64,000 nucleotides of DNA from JAVVHH01 sp963835135 (GTDB lineage Bacteria > Pseudomonadota > Alphaproteobacteria > Acetobacterales > Acetobacteraceae): contig CAWIEF010000005.1 in assembly GCA_963835135.1 (NCBI GenBank), forward strand, positions 930,001 through 994,000. Reading direction: 5' to 3'. The position numbers were made by a program, and so were the translations under genes. How positions within the stretch are numbered: the stretch's first letter is position 1; the number at the start of each line of letters is the position of its first letter. Positions 1 through 7,906 of this stretch are shown piece by piece. The notes beneath the pieces were generated by a model that saw only the letters and a list, made by a program, of their open reading frames with translations, did no database searches and was not told the DNA's origin.

Positions 1-1093
1 GTGGTGGCTTACGGTGGATCGCTGGACGCTGTTCGCGGTCGCGACGCTCATCGGCTTCGGCTACGTGATGATGCTTGCGGCCTCTCCCGCCGTGGCCGAG
101 CGCATCCACGTCAGCCGAGATTCCTTCATCGTCAAGCAGGTGCTGTTTCTCTGCTTGGCCAGCCTGATCGTGATCAGCGTCTCTCTGCTGTCGCCGCGGC
201 AGGTGCGCCGTTTGGCCCTGATCGGGTGCGGCATCTCCATCCTGCTCACCGCGTGGACCATCGGGCACGGGGTCGACATCAAGGGCGCGCGGCGCTGGAT
301 CAATCTGCCCGGCATGACGCTGCAGCCGAGCGAGTTCATCAAGCCGTGCTTCGCGGTGGTAACGGCGTGGCTGCTGACCGAGCTGCAATGGGGGCGGCGG
401 ATGTCCGGCATGCTGGCCTCGGGTGCGGTGTTCGCGGTGATCGCGCTGCTGCTCAAGTCGCAGCCGGACATGGGCATGCTCGCGGTCGTCGGGGTCGTGT
501 TCTTCGTGCAACTGTTCATCGCCGGCCTGAACGTGCTGCTGGTCGGCGTGGGGGCCGGGGCAATCGGGGCGGCGGCGGTGGCGGCCTATACCTTCTTTCC
601 GCACGTCCGCAGCCGCGTCACCCGCTTCCTCGACCCGGCCGCCGGCGACAACTACCAGGTGTACACGGCACTGGAAGCGTTCGGGAATGGCGGACTGCTG
701 GGGCGCGGGCCGGGCGAGGGCCGGGTCAAGGACGTGCTGCCGGATGCGCATGCGGACTTCGTGTTCGCGGTCATGGGCGAAGAGTTCGGGCTGGTGGTGT
801 GCCTCTTCGTGTTGGGGATCTTCGGGTTCATCGTGCTGCGCGGGCTGATCCGGCTGATCGCCGAGCATGACCTGTTCGTGGTGCTGGCCGCGTCGGGCTT
901 GGTGACGAGCTTCGGTCTGCAGAGCTTCATCAACATGGCGTCGTCACTGCACCTGATTCCGACGAAGGGCATGACGCTGCCGTTCGTGTCCTATGGCGGG
1001 TCGTCGGTGCTGGCGATCGCGCTCGGGATCGGCATGTTGCTCGCGCTGACCCGGCAGCGCGGCCGCAACGAGCTGTGGGAGGGCGCGCGATGA
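1..1093 (+). CDS. ftsW: FtsW, septal peptidoglycan glycosyltransferase (5' end outside window)
   Basis: SEDS-family polytopic membrane protein that polymerises glycan strands at the division septum from lipid II. The reading frame is already open at base 2 (WWLT precedes the GTG at 14), which fits the usual FtsW N-terminus, so the GTG at 14 is probably internal and the true start lies left of the window. About 360 residues are visible. The conserved loop LQPSEFIKP lies near residue 100 and FVSYGGSS near residue 325, followed by the last membrane helix. The stop overlaps the murG start as ATGA. Confidence 0.95.
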   Translation, partial: WWLTVDRWTLFAVATLIGFGYVMMLAASPAVAERIHVSRDSFIVKQVLFLCLASLIVISVSLLSPRQVRRLALIGCGISILLTAWTIGHGVDIKGARRWINLPGMTLQPSEFIKPCFAVVTAWLLTELQWGRRMSGMLASGAVFAVIALLLKSQPDMGMLAVVGVVFFVQLFIAGLNVLLVGVGAGAIGAAAVAAYTFFPHVRSRVTRFLDPAAGDNYQVYTALEAFGNGGLLGRGPGEGRVKDVLPDAHADFVFAVMGEEFGLVVCLFVLGIFGFIVLRGLIRLIAEHDLFVVLAASGLVTSFGLQSFINMASSLHLIPTKGMTLPFVSYGGSSVLAIALGIGMLLALTRQRGRNELWEGAR

Positions 1094-2205
1094 GAGGGGA
1101 CCCGGTGCGGCCGATCGTGATCGCGGCGGGCGGGACGGGCGGGCACTTCTTCCCGGCCGAGGCGCTGGCGGCCGAGCTGGTGCGGCGCGGACACCGGGTC
1201 GCGCTGATGACGGATGGGCGGAGCGGGGGCGAGCGGTCGGCGGTGTTCGCGGGGCGCGAGGTGTTCGTGCTGCCGGGGGCCGGCATTGCGGGCCGCGGCC
1301 TCGTGCGGGGGGCCAGGGCGATCGTGGCGCTCGCGCGGGGGACGGTCGAAGCGCGAGGCGTGCTGAAGCGCTTGCAGCCTGCGGTGTTGGTCGGGTTTGG
1401 CGGCTATCCCTCGGTCCCGCCGGTTGTGGCCGCGCGCATGCTGCGGCGTAAGCCGGCGATCATCTTGCATGAGCAGAACGCAGTGCTGGGCCGGGCGAAC
1501 CGGCTGCTGGCGCGGTTTGCCGACTGGATCGCCCTAGGCGTCGCGCAGACGAGGGCGCTGCCGGCGCATCCGCCGAGCCGGGCGACCGGCAACCCGGTGC
1601 GGCCGGAGATCGCGGCGCTGGCCGGCCTGCCATACCAGCCGCCGGAGCCCGGTGGCGTGCTGCGGGTGCTTGTGACGGGCGGGAGCCAGGGGGCGCGGAT
1701 CTTCAGTACTGCGCTGCCGGCCGCGCTCGCGCTTCTGCCGCCCGGGTTGCGGGCGCGGCTGCGGCTGACGCAGCAGTGCCGGCCGGAAGACCTCGAGCGC
1801 GTGCGGGCCGCCTACGCCGAGGCGGGCATCGAGGCCGAGTTGTCACCGTTCTTCGCCGACATGGCGCAGCGGTTGACGGCGGCCGATTTCGTGATCGCGC
1901 GGGCAGGCGCGAGCACGGTTGCGGAGTTGGCGATCGCGGGGCGCCCTGCCCTGCTGGTGCCGTTTCCGCACGCGATCGACAACCACCAGCTCGACAACGC
2001 GCGGGCGATCGACGCGCTGGTGATCGAGCAATCCGATTTCGAACGGCGGCCGGCGTTGCTGGCGGAAAAATTGCGGCCGCGGCTGGAGTCGCCGGACTGG
2101 TTCGTGATCGCGGCCGATGCGATCGCGCGGCACGCGATCCCCGATGCCGCCGCGCGGCTCGCCGATTTGGTCGAATCGGCGCTGACGAAGGAAGTAACGG
2201 TATGA
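1090..2205 (+). CDS. murG: MurG, UDP-GlcNAc transferase making lipid II
   Basis: Transfers GlcNAc from UDP-GlcNAc to lipid I on the inner face of the membrane, giving lipid II. It is 371 residues long, a normal length. The N-terminal glycine loop GGTGGH is at residues 14-19, the HEQNAVLGRANRL segment follows, and the C-domain has GGSQGA and the ARAGASTVAELA nucleotide-sugar site. I take the ATG at 1090 rather than the in-frame GTG at 1075 because it forms an ATGA overlap with the ftsW stop. Its own stop overlaps the murC ATG in the same way, so translation is probably coupled. Confidence 0.96.
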   Translation: MRGDPVRPIVIAAGGTGGHFFPAEALAAELVRRGHRVALMTDGRSGGERSAVFAGREVFVLPGAGIAGRGLVRGARAIVALARGTVEARGVLKRLQPAVLVGFGGYPSVPPVVAARMLRRKPAIILHEQNAVLGRANRLLARFADWIALGVAQTRALPAHPPSRATGNPVRPEIAALAGLPYQPPEPGGVLRVLVTGGSQGARIFSTALPAALALLPPGLRARLRLTQQCRPEDLERVRAAYAEAGIEAELSPFFADMAQRLTAADFVIARAGASTVAELAIAGRPALLVPFPHAIDNHQLDNARAIDALVIEQSDFERRPALLAEKLRPRLESPDWFVIAADAIARHAIPDAAARLADLVESALTKEVTV

Positions 2206-3632
2206 GAGCGCTCCCCCTCGGCATCGGCACCATCCACTTCGTCGGCATCGGCGGCATCGGCATGTCCGGCATCGCCGAGGTGTTGCACACGCTCGGCTAC
2301 GCGGTGCAGGGCAGCGACATCGCCGACAACTACAACGTCAAGCGGCTGCGCGAGGCCGGCATCCCGGTCGCCATCGGGCATGACGAGCGCAACGTGGCCA
2401 ACGCGCAGGTCGTGGTGACGTCGACGGCGGTCAAGCGCGACAACCCCGAGGTCGTGGCCGCCCGGGCGCGGCTAGTGCCGGTGGTGCGGCGGGCGGAGAT
2501 GCTGGCCGAGCTGATGCGGCTGAAATGGGCGGTCGCCGTTGGCGGCACGCACGGCAAGACGACGACGACGAGCCTTGTCGCCTGCGTGCTGGAAGCGGCC
2601 GGGATCGACCCGACCGTGATCAACGGCGGCATCATCAACGCCTATGGCAGCAACACGCGGCTCGGCGAGGGCGATTGGATGGTCGTCGAGGCCGACGAGA
2701 GCGACGGCTCGTTCCTGCGACTGCCGGCCGTGATCGCGGTGGTGACCAACATGGACCCCGAGCACCTGGACCATTGGGGCACCGCCGAGGCGATGGTCGC
2801 CGGCTACGACCAGTTCGTCGGCAACGTGCCGTTCTACGGCTTCGGCGTGCTGTGCATCGACCATCCGGGGGTGCAGTCGATGATCCCGCGGCTGTCGGAC
2901 CGGCGGATCATCACTTACGGCTTCTCGCCGCAGGCCGACGTGCGGGCCGAGCGGCTGGTGATGGACAAGCTAGGCTCGACGTTCGAGGTGGTGATCACCG
3001 ACCGCAACAAGAACCGCACGCGCAAGATGGGGCCGTTCCGGCTGCCGATGCTGGGGCAGCACAACGTGCAGAACGCGTTGGCTGCGGTGGCGATCGCGCT
3101 CGAGATGGACGTCGACGAACATACGCTAAAAAGCGCGTTCGCCGGGTTCCGCGGAGTGAAGCGGCGCTTCACGAAAACCGGCGAGAGCGGCGGCGTGACG
3201 GTGATCGACGATTACGGACATCATCCGGTCGAGATCGCGGCGGTGTTGAAGGCCGCGCGGCAGGCCGGCGCGCGGGATGTGATCGCGGTGGTGCAGCCGC
3301 ATCGCTACTCGCGGCTGCACTCGTTGTTCCCGGAGTTCTGCACCTGCATGAACGACGCCGGGACCGTCATCGTGGCGGACGTGTATGCGGCCGGTGAAGC
3401 GCCCGTCGCCGGGGTCAACCGGGATGCGCTGGTCGATGGATTGCGGGCGCGGGGGCATCGCAGCGTGGTGCCGCTCCCGGGGCCGGAGCATCTGGCCGAG
3501 ATGGTCAACTCGATCGCGCGGGCGGGCGACTTCGTCGTCTGCCTGGGGGCGGGGAACATCACGCAATGGGCCGCCGCCTTGCCGGCGGACCTCGCCGCGC
3601 TGCAGGGCGCGTCGTCGCGGCGGGCGGGATGA
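2202..3632 (+). CDS. murC: MurC, UDP-MurNAc--L-alanine ligase
   Basis: Cytoplasmic ATP-dependent Mur ligase adding L-Ala to UDP-MurNAc. It is 476 residues long. The N-terminal Rossmann loop GIGGIGMSG is near residue 15, the ATP P-loop GTHGKTTTTS near residue 114, and the EADESDGSF and central-domain HNVQNALAA motifs are present, as is the C-domain DDYGHHP. The frame stays open for 142 codons upstream through murG; the ATG at 2202 is chosen for the ATGA overlap with murG and because the family's N-terminus begins here. The stop overlaps the murB ATG. Confidence 0.97.
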   Translation: MRALPLGIGTIHFVGIGGIGMSGIAEVLHTLGYAVQGSDIADNYNVKRLREAGIPVAIGHDERNVANAQVVVTSTAVKRDNPEVVAARARLVPVVRRAEMLAELMRLKWAVAVGGTHGKTTTTSLVACVLEAAGIDPTVINGGIINAYGSNTRLGEGDWMVVEADESDGSFLRLPAVIAVVTNMDPEHLDHWGTAEAMVAGYDQFVGNVPFYGFGVLCIDHPGVQSMIPRLSDRRIITYGFSPQADVRAERLVMDKLGSTFEVVITDRNKNRTRKMGPFRLPMLGQHNVQNALAAVAIALEMDVDEHTLKSAFAGFRGVKRRFTKTGESGGVTVIDDYGHHPVEIAAVLKAARQAGARDVIAVVQPHRYSRLHSLFPEFCTCMNDAGTVIVADVYAAGEAPVAGVNRDALVDGLRARGHRSVVPLPGPEHLAEMVNSIARAGDFVVCLGAGNITQWAAALPADLAALQGASSRRAG

Positions 3633-4702
3633 GCGGGTTCGGCAGCGCCTTGGCTGAGCGGCTGCCGCCGGTGCGCGGCCGGATCCAGGCGGATGCGCCG
3701 CTGGCCGGGTTGACCTGGTTCCGCGTGGGCGGGCCGGCGGAGGCGCTGGTGCGGCCGAGCAGCGTTGCGGACCTTGCCAAGTTTTTCGCCGCGCTGCCGC
3801 TCGACGTGCCGGTGCAGGTGTTGGGCGCGGCCAGCAATGTGATCGTGCGCGATGGCGGGCTGGCGGGAGTAGTGGTGCGGCTGGCGCGGGGGTTCAACGA
3901 CGTCGACGTGCAGGCGGACGGGATCGTGGCCGGGGCCGCGTGCCTGGACGCCGTGGTCGCCGAGCATGCGGCAGCAGCCGGGCTGACCGGGCTCGAGTTC
4001 CTGTCGGGCATCCCGGGATCGATCGGCGGGGCGGTGGCGATGAATGCCGGGGCGTATGGCGGCGACGTCGCGGCCGCGCTGGACTGGGCGGAGTTCGTGG
4101 CGCGCTCGGGCGAGCTGGTGCGGCTGCCGGCGGCCAGCCTGGCGCTGGCTTATCGGCACGCGATGTTGCCGCCGGGCGCCTTGGTGGTGCGGGCGCGCTT
4201 CTGGGCACGGCGGGGCGACCCGGCCGTCGTCGCCGCCCGAATGGCCGATATCAGGAGCAGCCGCGAGGCGACGCAGCCAGTGCGGGCGCGGACCGGCGGC
4301 AGCACGTTCCGCAACCCGCCGGGCCAGAAGGCGTGGGAGCTGATCGACGCGGCCGGGTGCCGCGGGCTGACGCGTGGCGGGGCCATGGTCAGCGAGAAGC
4401 ATTGCAACTTCCTGCTCAACACCGGCGACGCCACGGCGGCCGATCTGGAAGGGCTGGGCGAGGAGGTCCGCCGGCGCGTGCTTGCCACCAGCGGGGTGAC
4501 GCTCGAGTGGGAGATCAAACGGATGGGCCTACCGTTGGCCTCCATGTCGAAGCCCTCTCCCGCTGGCGAGAGAGGGTTGGGTGAGGGTGGTCCGCGCGAC
4601 GGATCGCTCACCTCTCGTGGCCCCACCCTCACCCCGACCTTGGTACGCTCCGCGCCCCGCGGCCGCCAGCGGGAGAGGGAGATCGTGGGAGTGCCAGCAT
4701 GA
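3629..4702 (+). CDS. murB: MurB, UDP-N-acetylenolpyruvoylglucosamine reductase with repeat-derived C-terminal tail
   Basis: FAD- and NADPH-dependent reductase making UDP-MurNAc. It is 357 residues long. FAD-site motifs VGGPAEAL, GAASNVIVRDGG and SGIPGSIGGAVAMNAGAYG are in order, then GGSTFRNP and SEKHCNFL of the active site, and the C-terminal EWEIKRMG where the family normally ends (about residue 302). The last 50 or so residues are extra, rich in Pro, Gly and Arg, and are encoded by a palindromic repeat (4553-4679). Despite this the final codon still forms an ATGA overlap with ddl, so the repeat seems to have been tolerated in frame or captured by read-through. Start ATG overlaps the murC stop. 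Confidence 0.94.
   Translation: MSGFGSALAERLPPVRGRIQADAPLAGLTWFRVGGPAEALVRPSSVADLAKFFAALPLDVPVQVLGAASNVIVRDGGLAGVVVRLARGFNDVDVQADGIVAGAACLDAVVAEHAAAAGLTGLEFLSGIPGSIGGAVAMNAGAYGGDVAAALDWAEFVARSGELVRLPAASLALAYRHAMLPPGALVVRARFWARRGDPAVVAARMADIRSSREATQPVRARTGGSTFRNPPGQKAWELIDAAGCRGLTRGGAMVSEKHCNFLLNTGDATAADLEGLGEEVRRRVLATSGVTLEWEIKRMGLPLASMSKPSPAGERGLGEGGPRDGSLTSRGPTLTPTLVRSAPRGRQREREIVGVPA
4553..4679. repeat. REP-like nested palindrome inside the 3' end of murB
   Basis: Two nested inverted repeats are visible. The outer arms are CCCTCTCCCGCTGGC at 4553-4567 and its exact reverse complement at 4665-4679. The inner arms are GGGTGAGGGTGG at 4579-4590 and CCACCCTCACCC at 4623-4634, one base off perfect. 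The centre (4591-4622) is unrelated sequence. The form resembles the dispersed intergenic palindromes common in GC-rich proteobacteria. It is unusual that it sits inside an open reading frame. A short hairpin of similar composition lies at 56900-56922. Confidence 0.8.
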
Positions 4703-5619
4703 AGCGCGTCGCGGTCCTGTATGGCGGCATCTCGGCGGAGCGGGAGGTGAGCCTTTCCAGTGGCAAGCAGGTGATCGATGCGCTGCGGGGGGCGGGGTTC
4801 GAGGTCACGCCAGTGCTCGTCGGAGCCGATCTGCGTGCCGTGCTCACCGCCCTCGACCCTGCTCCGGACGTCGTCTTCAACGCGCTGCATGGACGGTTCG
4901 GCGAGGACGGCACCATCCAGGGCGTGCTCGACTGGCTGAACATCCCCTACACGCATTCCGGCGTGCGCGCCTCGGCGCTGGCGATGGATAAGCAAGCGGC
5001 CAAGACGGTGTTTGCCGGGGCCGGGTTGCCGGTGGCGGTCGGCGCGGTGGTGGGCATGGAGGCGCTCGAAGCAAGCGATCCGCTCCCGCTCCCGTACGTG
5101 ATCAAGCCGCTCAACGAGGGCTCGTCGGTCGGCGTCGAGATCATGCGCGACGGCGACAATCGACGGGCGGAGATCGCACGGAATTGGCGGTTCGGCGCCG
5201 AGGCGATGGTCGAGGAATACATCCCCGGCCGCGAGATCACCGTCGGCGTCATGGGTGACCGCGCGCTCGCGGTCACCGAGATCCGGGCCCAGGCCGGCGC
5301 GTTCTACGACTACGAGAGCAAATACGCCGAGGGCGGGTCGCGCCATCAGATCCCTGCGCCGATCCACCCGGACACCTATGCCCGCGCGCTCGATGTCGCC
5401 GTCGCGGCCCATCGTGCGCTCGGGTGCCGGGGGGCGAGCCGGGCCGACTTCCGGCTCGACGAAGGGGAAGACGGGCCGGGCCGCCTGGTCCTGCTCGAAG
5501 TCAACACGCAGCCCGGCCTGACCCCGACGAGCCTGCTGCCCGAACAAGCGGCCTATCAGGGGATCGACTTCCCGACGCTGTGCGCGTGGATGGTGGAGAA
5601 CGCCGTTTGCCGCGCGTAG
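4699..5619 (+). CDS. ddl: D-alanine--D-alanine ligase
   Basis: ATP-grasp ligase making the D-Ala-D-Ala dipeptide for peptidoglycan. It is 306 residues long, typical for DdlB. YGGISAEREVSL is at the N-terminus, NALHGRFGEDG near residue 55, KPLNEGSSVGV near residue 135, and the Mg/ATP-binding EVNTQPGLTPTSL near residue 270. Start ATG overlaps the murB stop. The ftsQ start lies inside its last 13 bases, so ddl and ftsQ are also likely coupled. Confidence 0.97.
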   Translation: MKRVAVLYGGISAEREVSLSSGKQVIDALRGAGFEVTPVLVGADLRAVLTALDPAPDVVFNALHGRFGEDGTIQGVLDWLNIPYTHSGVRASALAMDKQAAKTVFAGAGLPVAVGAVVGMEALEASDPLPLPYVIKPLNEGSSVGVEIMRDGDNRRAEIARNWRFGAEAMVEEYIPGREITVGVMGDRALAVTEIRAQAGAFYDYESKYAEGGSRHQIPAPIHPDTYARALDVAVAAHRALGCRGASRADFRLDEGEDGPGRLVLLEVNTQPGLTPTSLLPEQAAYQGIDFPTLCAWMVENAVCRA

Positions 5620-6493
5620 AGGCCGCGCCGCGGCAGCGCACGCCAGCCAAGGCGCCGCCGCCGCTCCATGCGCGGCGGCCCTCGCGCGTGGGGCTGTTCT
5701 GGCGACGTCGGAGCAGGCTCGTGTGGCCTACGGTCGGCATCGCTGTCCTGCTGGCGCTTGGTCTGGGTGGGTTGTCGGTGGTGCACAGCCTCCGCTCCGG
5801 CAACACGGTCGCGAGCTTGCCCGAGCGGCTCGGGATCGGCGGCGGCTTGGTGGTGAACGAGATCCGGGTCGAGGGACGCGACAAGACGCCGGAGAACTTC
5901 CTGCGCGCGGCCCTCGGTGTCGCCAAGGGCGACAAATTGCTCGGCTTCTCGCTCGATGCCGCCCGGGCGCGGATCGAGAAGCTCACCTGGGTGCAGCGCG
6001 CCACCGTGGAGCGGCACCTGCCGGGCACGATCGTGGTGCGGCTGGAGGAGCGGCGGCCGTTCGCGGTATGGCAGAATGGCGGCAAGTTCCAGCTGATCGA
6101 CCGCACCGGCGACGTCGTCGTCCAGCAGGATCCGGGCAAGGATGCGGACGCGTTCAAGACGCTGCCGCTCGTGGTCGGGGCCGGCGCGCCGGAAGCGGCC
6201 GCGGCGCTGCTGGACGATTTGGCCGCCCTGCCGGCCTTGCGCTCGCGGGTGGTCGCGGCAGTTCGGGTCGGCGAGCGGCGATGGAACCTGCATCTGAGCA
6301 ACGGCGCCGACGTGCTCCTGCCCGAAGCGGCAGAAGGGCCGGCAATGATCAAGCTCATGGAGTTGCAGGCCAGCCAAGCGCTGCTCGACCGCCCGCTGCA
6401 AGTCGTCGACATGCGCCTGCCGGATCGGCTCGTCGTGCGGCCAATGGCCAGCGGCGGCCCGGCCGCCGGCCCGGGGGGAAAAAGCCGTCATGA
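5607..6493 (+). CDS. ftsQ: FtsQ, divisome protein; frame needs a -1 shift near its end
   Basis: Bitopic inner-membrane protein linking early and late divisome parts. The product has a basic cytoplasmic head (RRPSRVGLFWRRR), one membrane helix (about residues 38-56) and a POTRA domain starting at VVNEIRVEGRDKTPENFL. I choose TTG at 5607, preceded by GGTGGAGA about 7 bases upstream; GTG at 5586 is an alternative. In the zero frame there is no stop after the normal end (PDRLVVRP, 6432): reading runs on to 6908 inside ftsA. A -1 shift at the G6A5 run (6473-6483) gives a C-terminus of GKKPS and a TGA at 6491-6493 overlapping the ftsA ATG, exactly like the other junctions here. This is either a base-call indel or slippage. 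Confidence 0.85.
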
Positions 6494-7827
6494 ACGACGT
6501 CGCGCGACGCCGCTCGAGCAAGGTGCCGGAGCCCGACCTCCTGCAGACGCTCGCCGTCGCGGGCCCGTCCGAGCCGGCCCTGCCGCGCGCGCGCGCGGCG
6601 CGATCAGGTACCTTCGGCGTGCTCGACGTCGGCACCACGAAGGTGTGTTGCTTGATTGGCCGCACCGACCCCGATGGCACGATCCGGGTGATCGGCAGCG
6701 CCATGCGGGCGTCGCGCGGCGTGCGCGCGGGCGGCATCGTCGATCTCGACATGGCGTCCCATTCGATCGCCGGCGTGGTGGGCGAGGCGGAGGACAAGGC
6801 TGGGCAACGGATCGAGCATTACCTCGTCAACCTGTCCTGTGGACAGCCGGAGAGCCGGCTTTACACCGTCGAGTGGCCGGTCGGCGGCCGCGCGGTGACG
6901 GAGCATGACCTACGCCGGGTCGTGCAGGAGGGCGGGCGGCGCGCGTTGGTGGCCGGGCGCGAGATCATCCATGTGGTGCCGCTGGCATTCGCCGTCGACG
7001 AGACCCAGGGCGTGTTGGACCCGCGGCGGATGCATTGCGACCAGCTCAAGGCGCGGCTGCATATCATCGATGCGGCGGCATCTGCGGTGCACAACCTCAT
7101 GGCGACGATCGGCCGCTGCAAGCTACAGCTCGAGGAACTCGTGAGTTCGCCGCTGGCGTCGGGCTTGGCGACGCTGGTGGAGGACGAGCGCCAGCTCGGC
7201 ACGACCGTGATCGACATGGGCGGTGGCACCACCGACATGGCGGTGTTCAGCGAGGGGCAGTTGCTGCACACGGCGCATCTGCGGATCGGCGGGCTGCACA
7301 TCACCAAGGACATCGCGCAGGGCCTGTCGACGCCGCTGGCCCAGGCCGAGCGGCTGAAGACTCTCTACGGCAGCGCCCAGCCGAGCCCGGACGATGAGCG
7401 CGAGATGCTGCCGATTTCGCTGGTGGGCGAGGAGGAGCACGACGTGCACAAGATCCCGCGCAGCAAGGTGATCAGCATCATCGTGCCGCGGCTGGAAGAG
7501 ACGTTCGAGATGGTGCGCGCCCAGCTCGACAGGGCCGGGATCTCGCGCGAGACCGGCCATCGCGTGGTGCTGACGGGCGGCGCGAGCCAGATGCCCGGGC
7601 TGCGCGACATGGCGACCCGGATGCTCGGCGGCCAAGTCCGGCTGGGCAAGCCGGCGCATGTGCGCGGCCTCCCCGAGCTTGCCTCCGGCCCGGCCTTCGC
7701 GACCGCATCCGGGCTGCTGGCCTGGGCATCGGGGGCCGGACGCCACCTTGCCGACGTCAAGCTGGAGGAGGACGGGCCACCGACGTTACTGGACCGTATC
7801 ATCAAATATATCGGAGATCATCTGTAA
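6490..7827 (+). CDS. ftsA: FtsA, actin-like divisome anchor
   Basis: Actin-fold ATPase that tethers FtsZ to the membrane and recruits later divisome proteins. It is 445 residues long. The phosphate-1 motif GVLDVGTTKVCCLIGR begins near residue 39, after a 38-residue Arg/Pro/Ala-rich lead that is longer than usual. DMGGGTTDMAVF is the phosphate-2 loop and VLTGGASQMPG the adenosine motif. The C-terminus LLDRIIKYIGDHL is the amphipathic membrane-targeting helix. The start overlaps the shifted ftsQ stop; a 79-base gap separates it from ftsZ. Confidence 0.96.
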   Translation: MNDVARRRSSKVPEPDLLQTLAVAGPSEPALPRARAARSGTFGVLDVGTTKVCCLIGRTDPDGTIRVIGSAMRASRGVRAGGIVDLDMASHSIAGVVGEAEDKAGQRIEHYLVNLSCGQPESRLYTVEWPVGGRAVTEHDLRRVVQEGGRRALVAGREIIHVVPLAFAVDETQGVLDPRRMHCDQLKARLHIIDAAASAVHNLMATIGRCKLQLEELVSSPLASGLATLVEDERQLGTTVIDMGGGTTDMAVFSEGQLLHTAHLRIGGLHITKDIAQGLSTPLAQAERLKTLYGSAQPSPDDEREMLPISLVGEEEHDVHKIPRSKVISIIVPRLEETFEMVRAQLDRAGISRETGHRVVLTGGASQMPGLRDMATRMLGGQVRLGKPAHVRGLPELASGPAFATASGLLAWASGAGRHLADVKLEEDGPPTLLDRIIKYIGDHL

Positions 7828-7906
7828 TGCCGCGCCGACTGCTTGGCGCGACTCCGATCGACCGTGCGACATCTCTGCCATCCGAGCCCGTGAGGGAAAA
7901 AACCAC

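Noticed and set aside
4150..5547. Long antisense ORF opposite murB and ddl
   Set aside because: Biased His/Arg/Gly composition with no domain pattern. It mirrors third-position GC of the real genes.
6494..6908. A true 494-residue FtsQ reading through into ftsA
   Set aside because: The extra part is Arg/Gly-rich and is the shifted ftsA frame. The expected TGA is one frame away at the ATGA junction.
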